From: Flagellimonas lutaonensis
GTDB lineage: Bacteria > Bacteroidota > Bacteroidia > Flavobacteriales > Flavobacteriaceae
Reading direction: 5' to 3'
Assembly: GCF_000963865.1 (NCBI RefSeq)
Contig: NZ_CP011071.1
Span: 558,001-622,000 of the forward strand
Length of the DNA: 64,000 nt
Made by a program: the position numbers and the translations under genes
Part shown: piece by piece, positions 17,449-26,038 of the stretch
Position numbering within the stretch: position 1 is the stretch's first letter
Layout of the letters: every line of letters begins with the position of its first letter
Notes under the pieces: generated by a model
Seen by the model: the letters and a program-made list of their open reading frames with translations, nothing else
Told to the model about the DNA's origin: nothing
Databases searched by the model: none

Positions 17449-18216
17449 TCATGAGGTTTGTAGTGTATCTGCCGTTTCCAGTGCCTTTTTGGCGGCTTCA
17501 TAGCCCAGATTGAAGATGGCATCTACATCTTTGGTAGTAAAAGTACCATACTTACCCAGGCCTTTTGGGCAGATTATCAAATCACAGTCATCGAACTTTG
17601 ATAGCGATTCTTTGGCAGCCTTTATTTTGAAAGTTCGCTCCAGTACCGAGTAGAAATGTTTCAAGTCTTCAATCTGCACTTTTTCAAAGGGGTTCACATA
17701 TACCCCGACAATCTGGTCACAGTGCTTTTTTAAGACATCAACGGGAAAGTTGTTCAAAACACCCCCGTCAACATAATAATCTTCTTTGATTTTTACGGGC
17801 GCAAAAACTCCAGGAAAGGCAGCCGATGCCAATACGGGGCGTATCAGTTCGCCGCTGTGAAAAATTTGTAAGTTGCCATTCAAGATATTGGTGGCGGTTA
17901 CAAAGAGAGGTTTCTTCAATTGCCCAAAATCGTCATGGGGCAGATAGTGCAAAAACCGATCATAAAATTTTTCAGTATCGACAAAGCCTGGCTTTTTAAG
18001 GGCATAGTTGTTGATCCTGAATAACTGTACGGTCTTGAAAAAGTCAAGTATTTCCTCCCAATGGCAGCCACCTGCATACAAAGCGCCCACAATGGCACCC
18101 GCACTGGTGCCCGCAATATAAGTGGGGTGAATATTGTGTTCTTCCAATGCCTTGATGGCTCCGATATGGGCTATGCCCCGAAACCCGCCGCCCGAAAGTG
18201 CCAAACCTGTGTTCAT
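17449..18216 (-). CDS. Patatin-like phospholipase
   Basis: 255 residues. Lipid acyl hydrolase of the RssA type. The oxyanion motif GGGFRG is at residues 9-14, the nucleophile elbow GTSAGA about residue 39, and the catalytic Asp in DGG about residue 150. No signal peptide, so it acts in the cytosol or on the inner membrane face. It shares one bidirectional activator site with the mscS operon. A role in membrane lipid turnover under stress is inferred. Confidence 0.9.
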   Translation of the reverse strand: MNTGLALSGGGFRGIAHIGAIKALEEHNIHPTYIAGTSAGAIVGALYAGGCHWEEILDFFKTVQLFRINNYALKKPGFVDTEKFYDRFLHYLPHDDFGQLKKPLFVTATNILNGNLQIFHSGELIRPVLASAAFPGVFAPVKIKEDYYVDGGVLNNFPVDVLKKHCDQIVGVYVNPFEKVQIEDLKHFYSVLERTFKIKAAKESLSKFDDCDLIICPKGLGKYGTFTTKDVDAIFNLGYEAAKKALETADTLQTS

Positions 18217-18253
18217 GTGCTATCCATGTCTTTTGAATCATTAAGAAGCGTAT

Positions 18254-18327
18254 CAAAAATATCCCATCTTAAAAAGGTACGATATGACCGTGGTCATTTA
18301 TTGGCACAATTCGCAGCCCTACATTTA
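18254..18327. promoter_or_regulatory. Regulon site 4: bidirectional site between patatin and the mscS/kinase/regulator operon
   Basis: TGAC-CGTG-GTCA at 18285-18296 is a perfect palindrome in its half sites. On the minus strand TATTTTTG starts at 18261, and on the plus strand TACATTTA starts at 18320, each after exactly 23 bases. It can therefore activate both directions, including the operon that leads to the candidate activator itself. Confidence 0.75.
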
Positions 18328-18339
18328 TATAAAAATTAC

Positions 18340-19386
18340 ATGGACGATATTGGTGTATATCTGTTCGGTAAAGAATCGTTGCTGGCGTTTTTAATCGTAC
18401 CGACTTTGGCCGTTTTGGCAGGTATCCTTATAAGTTGGATACTGCTTGCGCTGTTACGGTTTTATCAGAAAAAAAGTCCCTCGGTGCTCAAGCAACAATT
18501 GCTGCAACGCCTGAAAAGGCCATTGTTCCTTTTGATTCCGTTGTTGTTTCTGCGCCCCGTAATATCCTATTTTGAATTGGGCGTGTTCTGGCAAAAGCTG
18601 CTCGAAGCGTTCATCATTTTTGGTTTTGCGTGGATTTTGATCGGATTGGTACTGGCCATCGAGGAGGTGGTAAAACAGAAGTTTGAAATCGACAGGGCCC
18701 ATGTGGCGAGCGAGCGCAAGGCATTGACGCAGTTACGGTTTTTGAAGAGCATTGCGATGGTCGTCATCATCACCATTGCGGTTTCGGTGGTCTTGTGGAA
18801 CATTCCCAGCGCACGGCAGGTGGGCAATACCATTCTCACCTCGGCCGGTGTGGCCGGCATTATTGTGGGCGTAGCGGCGCAAAAGTCCATCTCTAATCTC
18901 ATCGTAGGGTTTCAGATGGCCTTTACCCAAGCCCTTAAAATCGATGACGAGGTGGTCATAGAGGGCGAGTTTGGCAATGTTGAAGACATAACCCTCACTT
19001 ATGTGGTGGTGCGCACTTGGGATTGGCGGCGGCTTGTACTGCCATTGAACTATTTTAACGACAAGCCGTATGTCAACTGGACATTCAACTCGCGCCCGCT
19101 CATTGCCAGTGTGCATCTGTATGTCGATTACACTTTGCCCGTTGACGAGCTTAGGGCCAAATTGATGGATGTTTTGAACGCCGATAAAAGATGGGACAAT
19201 AATATTGCCGACCTAGAGGTGACCGATACCAATAACCGAACCATGCAGGTTCGAGCCACTTTCAGTGTCAGAAACGCATCAGACGCTTGGAGGCTGCGCT
19301 GCAAGGTAAGAGAGGTGTTGGTGGCCTTTATTAAAGAGAATTACCCAGGTGCCCTGCCCAAATTAAGAAGAACGGACGCATCATGA
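18340..19386 (+). CDS. MscS-family mechanosensitive channel
   Basis: I use the ATG at 18340 (MDDIGVYLFGKES), about 13 bases beyond the -7 box; upstream codons overlap the patatin promoter and gene. 348 residues: four or five membrane helices and the MscS core, with the pore helix (GVAGIIVGVAAQKSISNLI), the beta domain (IDDEVVIEGEFGNVEDITL) and the C-terminal alpha/beta part. It would release solutes on osmotic downshift. It is 42 bases before the histidine kinase, suggesting one operon. Confidence 0.9.
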   Translation: MDDIGVYLFGKESLLAFLIVPTLAVLAGILISWILLALLRFYQKKSPSVLKQQLLQRLKRPLFLLIPLLFLRPVISYFELGVFWQKLLEAFIIFGFAWILIGLVLAIEEVVKQKFEIDRAHVASERKALTQLRFLKSIAMVVIITIAVSVVLWNIPSARQVGNTILTSAGVAGIIVGVAAQKSISNLIVGFQMAFTQALKIDDEVVIEGEFGNVEDITLTYVVVRTWDWRRLVLPLNYFNDKPYVNWTFNSRPLIASVHLYVDYTLPVDELRAKLMDVLNADKRWDNNIADLEVTDTNNRTMQVRATFSVRNASDAWRLRCKVREVLVAFIKENYPGALPKLRRTDAS

Positions 19387-19428
19387 ATGGTTCTCTAAAT
19401 TGATACATGCAATTAGCCAATTTTGAAG

Positions 19429-22400
19429 ATGGATACGTTGAACAACCTTGAACTTTTTGAGGCCTTATTCGAGGCAGCGCCCGAGGGTATTTTGGTCTTG
19501 GATGACCAAGGGGCCGTCAAAAGGGCGAATGCCACCGCCGAATGGGTTTTTGGATATACGGCTGAAAAAATAAGGCAAAAAAACATAGACGACTTGGTTC
19601 CGGGTCTGTGGGCGAAAATTCATAAAAACCAGAAAGGATCAAATAAAGACTCCGCATTAGAAAAGATCGAGAACAGTACTTCAACATGGGGAAACAAAGT
19701 GGATGGCAGTCAGTTTCCCCTTGAGGTCAAATGGGCTTTCAAGACGATTGATGACAAGCGGTTCGTTCTTGTTTTTGTCAGGGACATCACCGCCGAAGAA
19801 TTGATGGGCCGAGAACTCCGTTCAAAAGAGACCAAGAACAAGGCCCTTTTGGAAGCCATTCCCGATATGATGTTCATCTTGAACCTAAAGGGTGATTTCA
19901 TCGATGTCCATATCCCTGAACATAACGAAACATTCATTTCCGGGGCAGGAATAATCGGTACGAACATAAAAAAGCTATTTCATCCAAATCTTTACCGTGA
20001 CCTGTACGATTGCTTCGAAAACACGGCAAAGACAAAAGAAAACCAAAAGGCCGAGTTTCGAGTCGATAAAAACGGCCTGAAAGATTACGAGATAAGGTTT
20101 GTGCCCATGAACAACCACAATATCATGGGTATTGTACGCGAGATAACCGCAGCCAAACAGGCCGAAAACAAACTACGGCAAGAAAAAAACAAACTGCAAC
20201 ATTATCTAGACACTGCTGCCTCAATGTTCGTGGTCATCAACAAAGATGGCACCATAGAATTGGTCAACAAAAAAACCTGTGAGGTGTTGGGCTATGAACA
20301 AGAAGAACTTATTGGGAAAGAATGGTTCAAGACCTGCTTGCCCAAAGACGAACAAAAGCCTGTCAGGAATGTTTTTGAACGGATAATCCATGGGGAAATT
20401 CCTTTGGAGGAATATTATGAAAACCACGTGATTACCAAACAGGGAAAAAAACCTTTGATACGATGGCGAAACGCCATTTTGACCGATGACAGTGGCCAGG
20501 TCGCCGCAACGCTGAGTTCTGGCATTGACATAACGACCCAAAAGCAGACAGAAGAAGAACTGCGGGCCAGTGCGGCCAAGAACCATGCACTTTTAGAGGC
20601 CATACCTGACCATATTCTGGTTGTCAATGCCAAAGGCAAATATCTTGATTTTTATGAGCCCAACGACCCCGGCCATGTATATCTACCAAAAGAGCAAGTA
20701 GTGGGCCGCAACATGAAGGATCTACTGCCCCAAGATCTTTATGTAAAACTTAAAAGAACTATCGACCAAACACTTAAGACCAAAGAAAACCACAAGGTTG
20801 AATATGCCCTTGCACGCAACGGAGAGTTAAGGCAATACGAGACCAGTATCGTGTATTTACAAAAAGACCAGGTATTGGCCATGGCCCGCGATATAACTGA
20901 AAAAAAGAAAGCCGCTAAAGACCTCAACATTCGAAACAGGGCACTTGATGCGGCCGGTAACGGCATCTTGATCGTCGACGCCCAAAAACCCGATCAGCCC
21001 ATTATTTACTGTAACGATGCTTTTCAAAAAATAACGGGCTACTCAAAAGATGAGGTTTTAGGAAAGAATTGTCGCTTTTTACAGAACGATGACCGTGACC
21101 AAGAGGCAGTTGCCATAATGCAATCGGCCATTGCCAAAGGGAAAGGTTGCCAAGTAGAGCTTCGCAACTATAAAAAGGACGGCACCTTGTTCTGGAACCA
21201 ATTGACCATTACCCCAGTGCATGATGAAGCTGGAAAACCCACCCATTTCATCGGGGTACAGAACGACGTCACCGACCGCAAACAAGATGAACAACTTAAA
21301 GACGAAGTACGACAAATATTGGAGCTGGCCACCAAGAACAAGCCCTTGAGGGAGATAGCCATAGAGATTATCAACGGTATCGAAACGTACGTAGAAGAAT
21401 GTTGTGCATCGATCCTATTGTTGAAAAAAGAGAGCGGCACCCTTCATATACTTATGGCACCAAACGTGCCCAAAGCCTTCAGCGAGGGTATCGAAGGACT
21501 AGAGATAGGTCCAAAAAAAGGATCTTGTGGCACTGCTGCTTTCTTAAAAAAGGAAATCATCGTAGAAGATGTGGCAAACGACCCCCTGTGGGAAGCATAC
21601 AAAAACCTGGCCCAACAGAGCGGCATCAAGGCCTGTTGGTCGCTGCCCATTTATTCATCTATCGGTGACGTATTGGGCACTTTTGCCGTATATGGAAAAC
21701 GCAAGGGCAAGCCCAAAAAAAAGGAACTCGAAATCGTGAAAGACATGGCCCGACTCACAGGTCTCGCCATAGAGCACCATGTGGTCAAGCAAGATCTTGA
21801 AATAAGCCAAAAAAAGCTGGAGGAATATGCCAATACCTTAGAGCTAAAAGTATCTGAGCGCACCAAAGAACTCAGAGAGACCGTAAAGAAGTTGGTTGAG
21901 GCCAACTTACGATCAAGAGAACAGACCGCACTTGCCAAGGCCTCTGAACAAAAGGCCAGAACCAATTATGAAATATTCTCCGCTATCGCCAAAAACTTTC
22001 CCAAAGGAATCATCATTGTTTTTAATGCAAACATGGAAATCGTATATATAGAAGGAGAAGAATTACAGCGGATAGATTTGAAAAAGGCCGATTTTGAGGG
22101 CAAGCAAATAGATGATATCGACATTTTTTCTGAAAGACGGATGGGCAGAATAAAAAGTGATATCGAAAAGACGTTGAGCGGTAAACACCTTTCTTTTGAA
22201 ATTGAATTCGGAACTGAAATTTACGCCGTAAACTCTGCCCCCATGTACGCACAAAAAGATGCAGTGTGGGCCCTTTTCGTCTATAGTAATATTACCGAGC
22301 AGAAACAGGTCGAAATAGAAATACGCAACACCTTGCAAAAAGAGAAGGAACTCAGTGAATTGAAGTCGCGCTTTGTATCCATGGCCTCTCACGAGTTCAG

Positions 22401-23031
22401 AACACCTTTGAGCGCTATACTTTCTTCGGCCATATTGATTGAAAAACAGAATACCCCTGACAAGGCCGAAAAAAGATTGAAGTATATCGATCAGATCAAG
22501 ACCAATGTCCGTAACCTTGTGGTGATACTGAACGATTTTCTCTCTTTGGGCAAATTAGAGGAAGGCAAAATAATAAGCCAACCAGAAAGCTTTGACCTGT
22601 TACTCATGACAAGATCGTTGGTAGAAGAAATTACTGCCGACAAAAAAGAGGTACAACAGATTGTGCTGCATCACCAAGGAAATTCCACGTCAGTGTTTTT
22701 AGATCCAAAACTGATGCGGCACATTCTGATCAACCTCTTGTCGAACGCCATGAAGTACTCCAAAGAGAATACCACGATTACCCTCACCATCATTTGGGAA
22801 GACAATACGGTATCGGTGCGCATAAAAGATGAGGGCATGGGTATTCCCAAGGCCGAACAAGAGCATCTATTCGAGCGTTTCTTCAGGGCACGCAATGCAG
22901 AGAACATACAGGGCACGGGCCTTGGTTTGCATATTGTAAAACAATACACTGAACTTATGGGGGGCACGGTAAGCTTCACAAGCGAAGAGGGCAAGGGAAC
23001 AACCTTCACCTTAGATTTTCCGATTGGGTGA
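19429..23031 (+). CDS. Multi-PAS/LOV/GAF sensor histidine kinase
   Basis: About 1200 residues from ATG 19429. Order: four PAS domains (about 5-125, 138-245, 258-375, 385-495; the second and fourth look duplicated), a LOV domain (505-625) with GKNCRFLQ, cysteine at residue 548, and the flavin-contact motifs NYKKDGTLFWN and FIGVQ (Gln 611), then GAF (635-785), a coiled coil, a PAS-like segment (850-950), HisKA with the phospho-acceptor His 988 in ASHEFRTP, and HATPase with NLLSNAMKYS and GTGLGLHIV. No membrane helix: cytosolic sensor. It precedes the receiver-CRP gene by 55 bases, so it is the likely cognate kinase. The input may be blue light, flavin redox, or PAS/GAF ligands. Confidence 0.9.
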   Translation: MDTLNNLELFEALFEAAPEGILVLDDQGAVKRANATAEWVFGYTAEKIRQKNIDDLVPGLWAKIHKNQKGSNKDSALEKIENSTSTWGNKVDGSQFPLEVKWAFKTIDDKRFVLVFVRDITAEELMGRELRSKETKNKALLEAIPDMMFILNLKGDFIDVHIPEHNETFISGAGIIGTNIKKLFHPNLYRDLYDCFENTAKTKENQKAEFRVDKNGLKDYEIRFVPMNNHNIMGIVREITAAKQAENKLRQEKNKLQHYLDTAASMFVVINKDGTIELVNKKTCEVLGYEQEELIGKEWFKTCLPKDEQKPVRNVFERIIHGEIPLEEYYENHVITKQGKKPLIRWRNAILTDDSGQVAATLSSGIDITTQKQTEEELRASAAKNHALLEAIPDHILVVNAKGKYLDFYEPNDPGHVYLPKEQVVGRNMKDLLPQDLYVKLKRTIDQTLKTKENHKVEYALARNGELRQYETSIVYLQKDQVLAMARDITEKKKAAKDLNIRNRALDAAGNGILIVDAQKPDQPIIYCNDAFQKITGYSKDEVLGKNCRFLQNDDRDQEAVAIMQSAIAKGKGCQVELRNYKKDGTLFWNQLTITPVHDEAGKPTHFIGVQNDVTDRKQDEQLKDEVRQILELATKNKPLREIAIEIINGIETYVEECCASILLLKKESGTLHILMAPNVPKAFSEGIEGLEIGPKKGSCGTAAFLKKEIIVEDVANDPLWEAYKNLAQQSGIKACWSLPIYSSIGDVLGTFAVYGKRKGKPKKKELEIVKDMARLTGLAIEHHVVKQDLEISQKKLEEYANTLELKVSERTKELRETVKKLVEANLRSREQTALAKASEQKARTNYEIFSAIAKNFPKGIIIVFNANMEIVYIEGEELQRIDLKKADFEGKQIDDIDIFSERRMGRIKSDIEKTLSGKHLSFEIEFGTEIYAVNSAPMYAQKDAVWALFVYSNITEQKQVEIEIRNTLQKEKELSELKSRFVSMASHEFRTPLSAILSSAILIEKQNTPDKAEKRLKYIDQIKTNVRNLVVILNDFLSLGKLEEGKIISQPESFDLLLMTRSLVEEITADKKEVQQIVLHHQGNSTSVFLDPKLMRHILINLLSNAMKYSKENTTITLTIIWEDNTVSVRIKDEGMGIPKAEQEHLFERFFRARNAENIQGTGLGLHIVKQYTELMGGTVSFTSEEGKGTTFTLDFPIG

Positions 23032-23086
23032 CGGTCTGAAAGGTAGAGCAAAATCGGCTGCCCATAGGGATAAAAATTTATGAACG

Positions 23087-24157
23087 ATGAAAAAGATACT
23101 CATTATCGAAGACAATACCGATGTACGCGAGAATATGGCCGATATACTAGAGTTGGCCAACTACAGCATCGCCACGGCAGAAGACGGTGAAATTGGGGTT
23201 GCCAAGGCACGTGAGCTGCACCCCGATTTGATCGTATGTGACATTATGATGCCCAAACTTGATGGTTATGGCGTTCTTGAAGAACTGAACAGACATGAAG
23301 ATACTGCAGGCACCCCGTTCATTTTTTTGACGGCCAAATCTGAAAAGACCGAAGTGCGAAAGGGCATGAACCTAGGGGCAGACGATTATTTGACCAAGCC
23401 TTTTGAAGAGCATGAACTATTGCAGGCCATCGAATGTAGAATACAAAAGCGTGAATTTTTGCGCAAGCAGGTCAGAAAAGACATTGAAGGCATACACCGT
23501 TTTTTGGAGGATGCCTCAGATTATCTCAATATCGAAAACATTTCAAAGACCTACCATCAAAAGAACTATGAAAAAAAAGAGTTTCTATTTATGGAAGGCG
23601 ATGCGGCCCACACACTCTTTTTTGTGCAGAGTGGGGTGGTAAAGACCTACAAATCGACCGAATCGGGCAAAGAATTGGTGACTGGCCTGCACAAGGCCGG
23701 CGATTTCATAGGGCAACTTTCGCTATTGAGCCCTGATGGCAAGTATTTAGAGACTGCCACAATTCTGGAAGATGCAGAGATTTTCGGCATTCCGAAACAA
23801 CAATTCACCCAGCTCATATACGGTAACAAAGAGGTGGCCCAAAAGTTCATAGGGCTTATTTCGAACAATCTGATAGCGGTGCAGGAACAATTGGTCGATA
23901 TGGCCTATGCCTCGGTACGCAAGCGGGTGGCCAAGGCCCTTTTGACCATGCAGAACAAGGGCATCATCAAAAATGGTTCTGATGAGGGGCTTGACATTCC
24001 ACGGGAAGATTTTGCCGGAATGGTCGGCACGGCCACCGAGACCGCCATCAGAACCCTGACCGATTTCAGGGAAGAGGGCCTCATTGCCATGGGAAAAGCG
24101 CGCCGCATCATTTTATTGAACAAAGAGGGGTTGCGGCACATTGCCGATTTCGGATAG
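23087..24157 (+). CDS. Response regulator receiver fused to a CRP/FNR-type transcription factor
   Basis: 356 residues. The receiver domain (1-120) has the phospho-acceptor Asp 52 in LIVCDIMMPK and the switch Lys in DDYLTKPF. It is followed by a cyclic-nucleotide-type beta barrel (about 145-265, FMEGDAAHTLFFVQSG) and a Crp helix-turn-helix (about 300-345, IPREDFAGMVGTATETAIRT). The recognition helix TETAIR keeps the Glu and Arg that in CRP and FNR read the TGA core. There is no Cys cluster for an FeS centre. It is the best candidate for the protein binding TGAY-N4-RTCA across the window. Confidence 0.9.
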   Translation: MKKILIIEDNTDVRENMADILELANYSIATAEDGEIGVAKARELHPDLIVCDIMMPKLDGYGVLEELNRHEDTAGTPFIFLTAKSEKTEVRKGMNLGADDYLTKPFEEHELLQAIECRIQKREFLRKQVRKDIEGIHRFLEDASDYLNIENISKTYHQKNYEKKEFLFMEGDAAHTLFFVQSGVVKTYKSTESGKELVTGLHKAGDFIGQLSLLSPDGKYLETATILEDAEIFGIPKQQFTQLIYGNKEVAQKFIGLISNNLIAVQEQLVDMAYASVRKRVAKALLTMQNKGIIKNGSDEGLDIPREDFAGMVGTATETAIRTLTDFREEGLIAMGKARRIILLNKEGLRHIADFG

Positions 24158-24168
24158 AAAGTTTGATA

Positions 24169-24417
24169 TTACTCTTCCAAGGCTTCGGCAGAACGCCTTT
24201 TTCTGAACAAATGCGTGATTTTTTTGGCTGCCAAGGCAATCATGAAATTTTTCAAGACGCCCGTAGTCTGCACAAAAACCTGTAAGGGCAGTAAACGGGC
24301 CTTGGCCTTGGCAAGGTGAAGTTTAAGGTTTTCCCTATCGATTTCACGTTGCAGCCTCAATATTTTTAGCCGTTTATCGATTTCATCAAAAGAACGGTAC
24401 CTTGTACTATCGGCCAT
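24169..24417 (-). CDS. Small helical protein (82 aa), last gene of the YtxH operon
   Basis: Sequence begins MADSTRYRSFDEIDKRLKIL; mostly charged helix, with a basic end (HLFRKRRSAEAL). It resembles short flavobacterial proteins with a SFEEID/RLKRLRLQ start (I recall DUF6327) that sit in clusters with YtxH and holin-like genes. Two bases separate it from the preceding membrane protein gene. Function unknown. Confidence 0.7.
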   Translation of the reverse strand: MADSTRYRSFDEIDKRLKILRLQREIDRENLKLHLAKAKARLLPLQVFVQTTGVLKNFMIALAAKKITHLFRKRRSAEALEE

Positions 24418-24419
24418 GG

Positions 24420-24764
24420 CTAATCAAAATAAAATTCTGAAAATCTTCTGAGCAAGGGGCCGTTCAAGCGATTCCTGAACAGATAACAGAGCAGGGCCAC
24501 CAAAACATAGAAGCCACCGACCATGAGAAACCCATGAAAGGTGTTCTGCAACAATTGCCCAAGTCCGAAGGCCGCGGCGAACGACAGTAACAGCAAGGCC
24601 AAAAAAACCGTGGCCCCCACCAATAAGGTCTGGGCAAGCGAAGCCACCGATTTCATGAAGACCTGAAATATCTTGAGCTCTATATATTCTTCGCTATGTT
24701 TTAGATAAGACCTCATGTCGGCTTCTGCCTCCATGAGGTCGCTTTTGAGTTCTTCGAAAGCCAT
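24420..24764 (-). CDS. Holin-like / phage-holin superfamily membrane protein
   Basis: 114 residues: an acidic helical start (DLMEAEADMRSYLKHSEEYIELK), then two hydrophobic helices (VASLAQTLLVGATVFLALLLL and MVGGFYVLVALLCYLF) and a basic tail. This is the layout of the YqjE/Actinobacterial holin-like family found with YtxH proteins in general stress clusters. It is not a phage gene here. Confidence 0.7.
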   Translation of the reverse strand: MAFEELKSDLMEAEADMRSYLKHSEEYIELKIFQVFMKSVASLAQTLLVGATVFLALLLLSFAAAFGLGQLLQNTFHGFLMVGGFYVLVALLCYLFRNRLNGPLLRRFSEFYFD

Positions 24765-24770
24765 AACCGG

Positions 24771-25100
24771 TCATTTCTGCAATTGGGCGTTCTTTTTTTT
24801 GAGATCTTCCAATTTGCGTTCCAATGAGGCGATGATGTCATCTGCCTTATAGCTCATGGTCGAAATGGCTTCGTCGAGTTTTCGGTCGAACGCATCTTTC
24901 TTCTCCGCGGCCGTTTTGGTAAGTTCTTCTTTGGCGTGAGAAAGGCGTTCTGTGATTTCATGAGTGGTATCTTCTACCTTACGCTTGATCTTCCTACGGG
25001 TTTTCTTACCCTCATCGGGGGCATAGAGAATACCGACGCCCGCCCCGATGGCGGCACCGGTCAATAGTGCCAGTAAAATGCTGCCTGTATTGCTTGTCAT
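24771..25100 (-). CDS. YtxH domain-containing stress protein
   Basis: 109 residues: a glycine-rich hydrophobic N-terminal helix (LLALLTGAAIGAGVGILYAP) with the typical DEGKKTRRKI follow-up, then a long charged coiled coil. YtxH proteins are general stress, envelope-associated proteins. It is first in a three-gene minus-strand operon with spacings of 2-6 bases, driven by regulon site 5. Confidence 0.85.
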   Translation of the reverse strand: MTSNTGSILLALLTGAAIGAGVGILYAPDEGKKTRRKIKRKVEDTTHEITERLSHAKEELTKTAAEKKDAFDRKLDEAISTMSYKADDIIASLERKLEDLKKKNAQLQK

Positions 25101-25135
25101 GATTACAAATTTTAAGGATTAATGCTAAACTGTGA

Positions 25136-25178
25136 CCAAGGTAAGGCAGACATCTTTTTTTGAAAATGATCCCAATCA
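25136..25178 (-). promoter_or_regulatory. Regulon site 5: YtxH operon promoter
   Basis: TGAT-CCCA-ATCA at 25167-25178 and TACCTTGG starting at 25143 on the minus strand, 23 bases apart. Confidence 0.65.
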
Positions 25179-25279
25179 GTCCGATAGAAAAAAAGTGCTG
25201 CAATGCGCTATCCGACATACAGAAACAATGGTTTTCACTTACAGGAATGGTTTTTTTAAGATGTTTGACCACAGAGGGG

Positions 25280-25939
25280 CTATACTTTGGCATCAATGCT
25301 GAGTCGGTTATCGACATCGCTGACCCCAGGTGCTTTCAGGGCGGCTTTCTCTGCCTCTTCTTTTTCTCTGAGGGAATGTACCGACCCGGTAAGTCTGACA
25401 GTGCTGTTTGCCACTTCTATTTCAACGTTGCCGGCATCGATGATCGCAGACCTGACAAATGCTTTCTCTATGCCTTGTTTTACATCTGATGGGGAAACTT
25501 TGTGCGACACCTGGATCAAGTTCAATACACCTTTCACACCCAATAGATGCTCAACGGTACGTTTGGCCGATTTTCGCTGGTAGGCCCAAGGCACCGTGCC
25601 TGAAAGTGTAATTTTGCCATCTTCAACCTCTACCATAAGGTTGTCTGTCGGTACCGAGGCGTTCCACTCCAAGGCATTGATGGCGGCCCTTGCTATTTCT
25701 TGATCGGTCTTTTTTAGTTCATCGCCACTGATCACTTGTATGTCTTCTGCAACACCCTTTACACCACGTACCGATTTTGCCGCTCTCTCGGCCGCAGTTT
25801 TGTTGTAATATTTGTCGGTAATGCCATTTAGGGTCACCACCCCGTCTTTGACTATGACTCCGATCTGGGTTTCGTCGATATCGGGCATCCAAGCGAGCTC
25901 ATCCAAAATATCCCGCTTTATTTCTGCATCTGTTCTCAT
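25280..25939 (-). CDS. Triple BON-domain protein
   Basis: 219 residues made of three BON domains (about 2-70, 78-145, 150-219), each with the VTLNG/ITLSG/VRLTG strand and following VKGV-type turn. It lacks a signal peptide, so it is cytosolic, like osmotic stress BON proteins of other bacteria. I see no regulon site within 100 bases upstream; it may be read through from the LigD-like gene, which ends 100 bases before it. Confidence 0.85.
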   Translation of the reverse strand: MRTDAEIKRDILDELAWMPDIDETQIGVIVKDGVVTLNGITDKYYNKTAAERAAKSVRGVKGVAEDIQVISGDELKKTDQEIARAAINALEWNASVPTDNLMVEVEDGKITLSGTVPWAYQRKSAKRTVEHLLGVKGVLNLIQVSHKVSPSDVKQGIEKAFVRSAIIDAGNVEIEVANSTVRLTGSVHSLREKEEAEKAALKAPGVSDVDNRLSIDAKV

Positions 25940-26038
25940 CGCATGTTATTTGGTCAAGGGTACTTTATTACAGATAGATTTATTGGAGTAGGCAATTTTT
26001 ATGCTTTCATTTTTTAGAGGGCAATACCTAATTTTACA

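Noticed and set aside
23087-24157. Calling the regulator an FNR oxygen sensor
   Set aside because: The N-terminal cysteine cluster of FNR is absent, and a receiver domain takes that position.
25940-26038. A regulon site for the triple-BON gene
   Set aside because: No TGAY-N4-RTCA is present; GGTCAAGG is only half. Read-through from the LigD-like gene is more likely.
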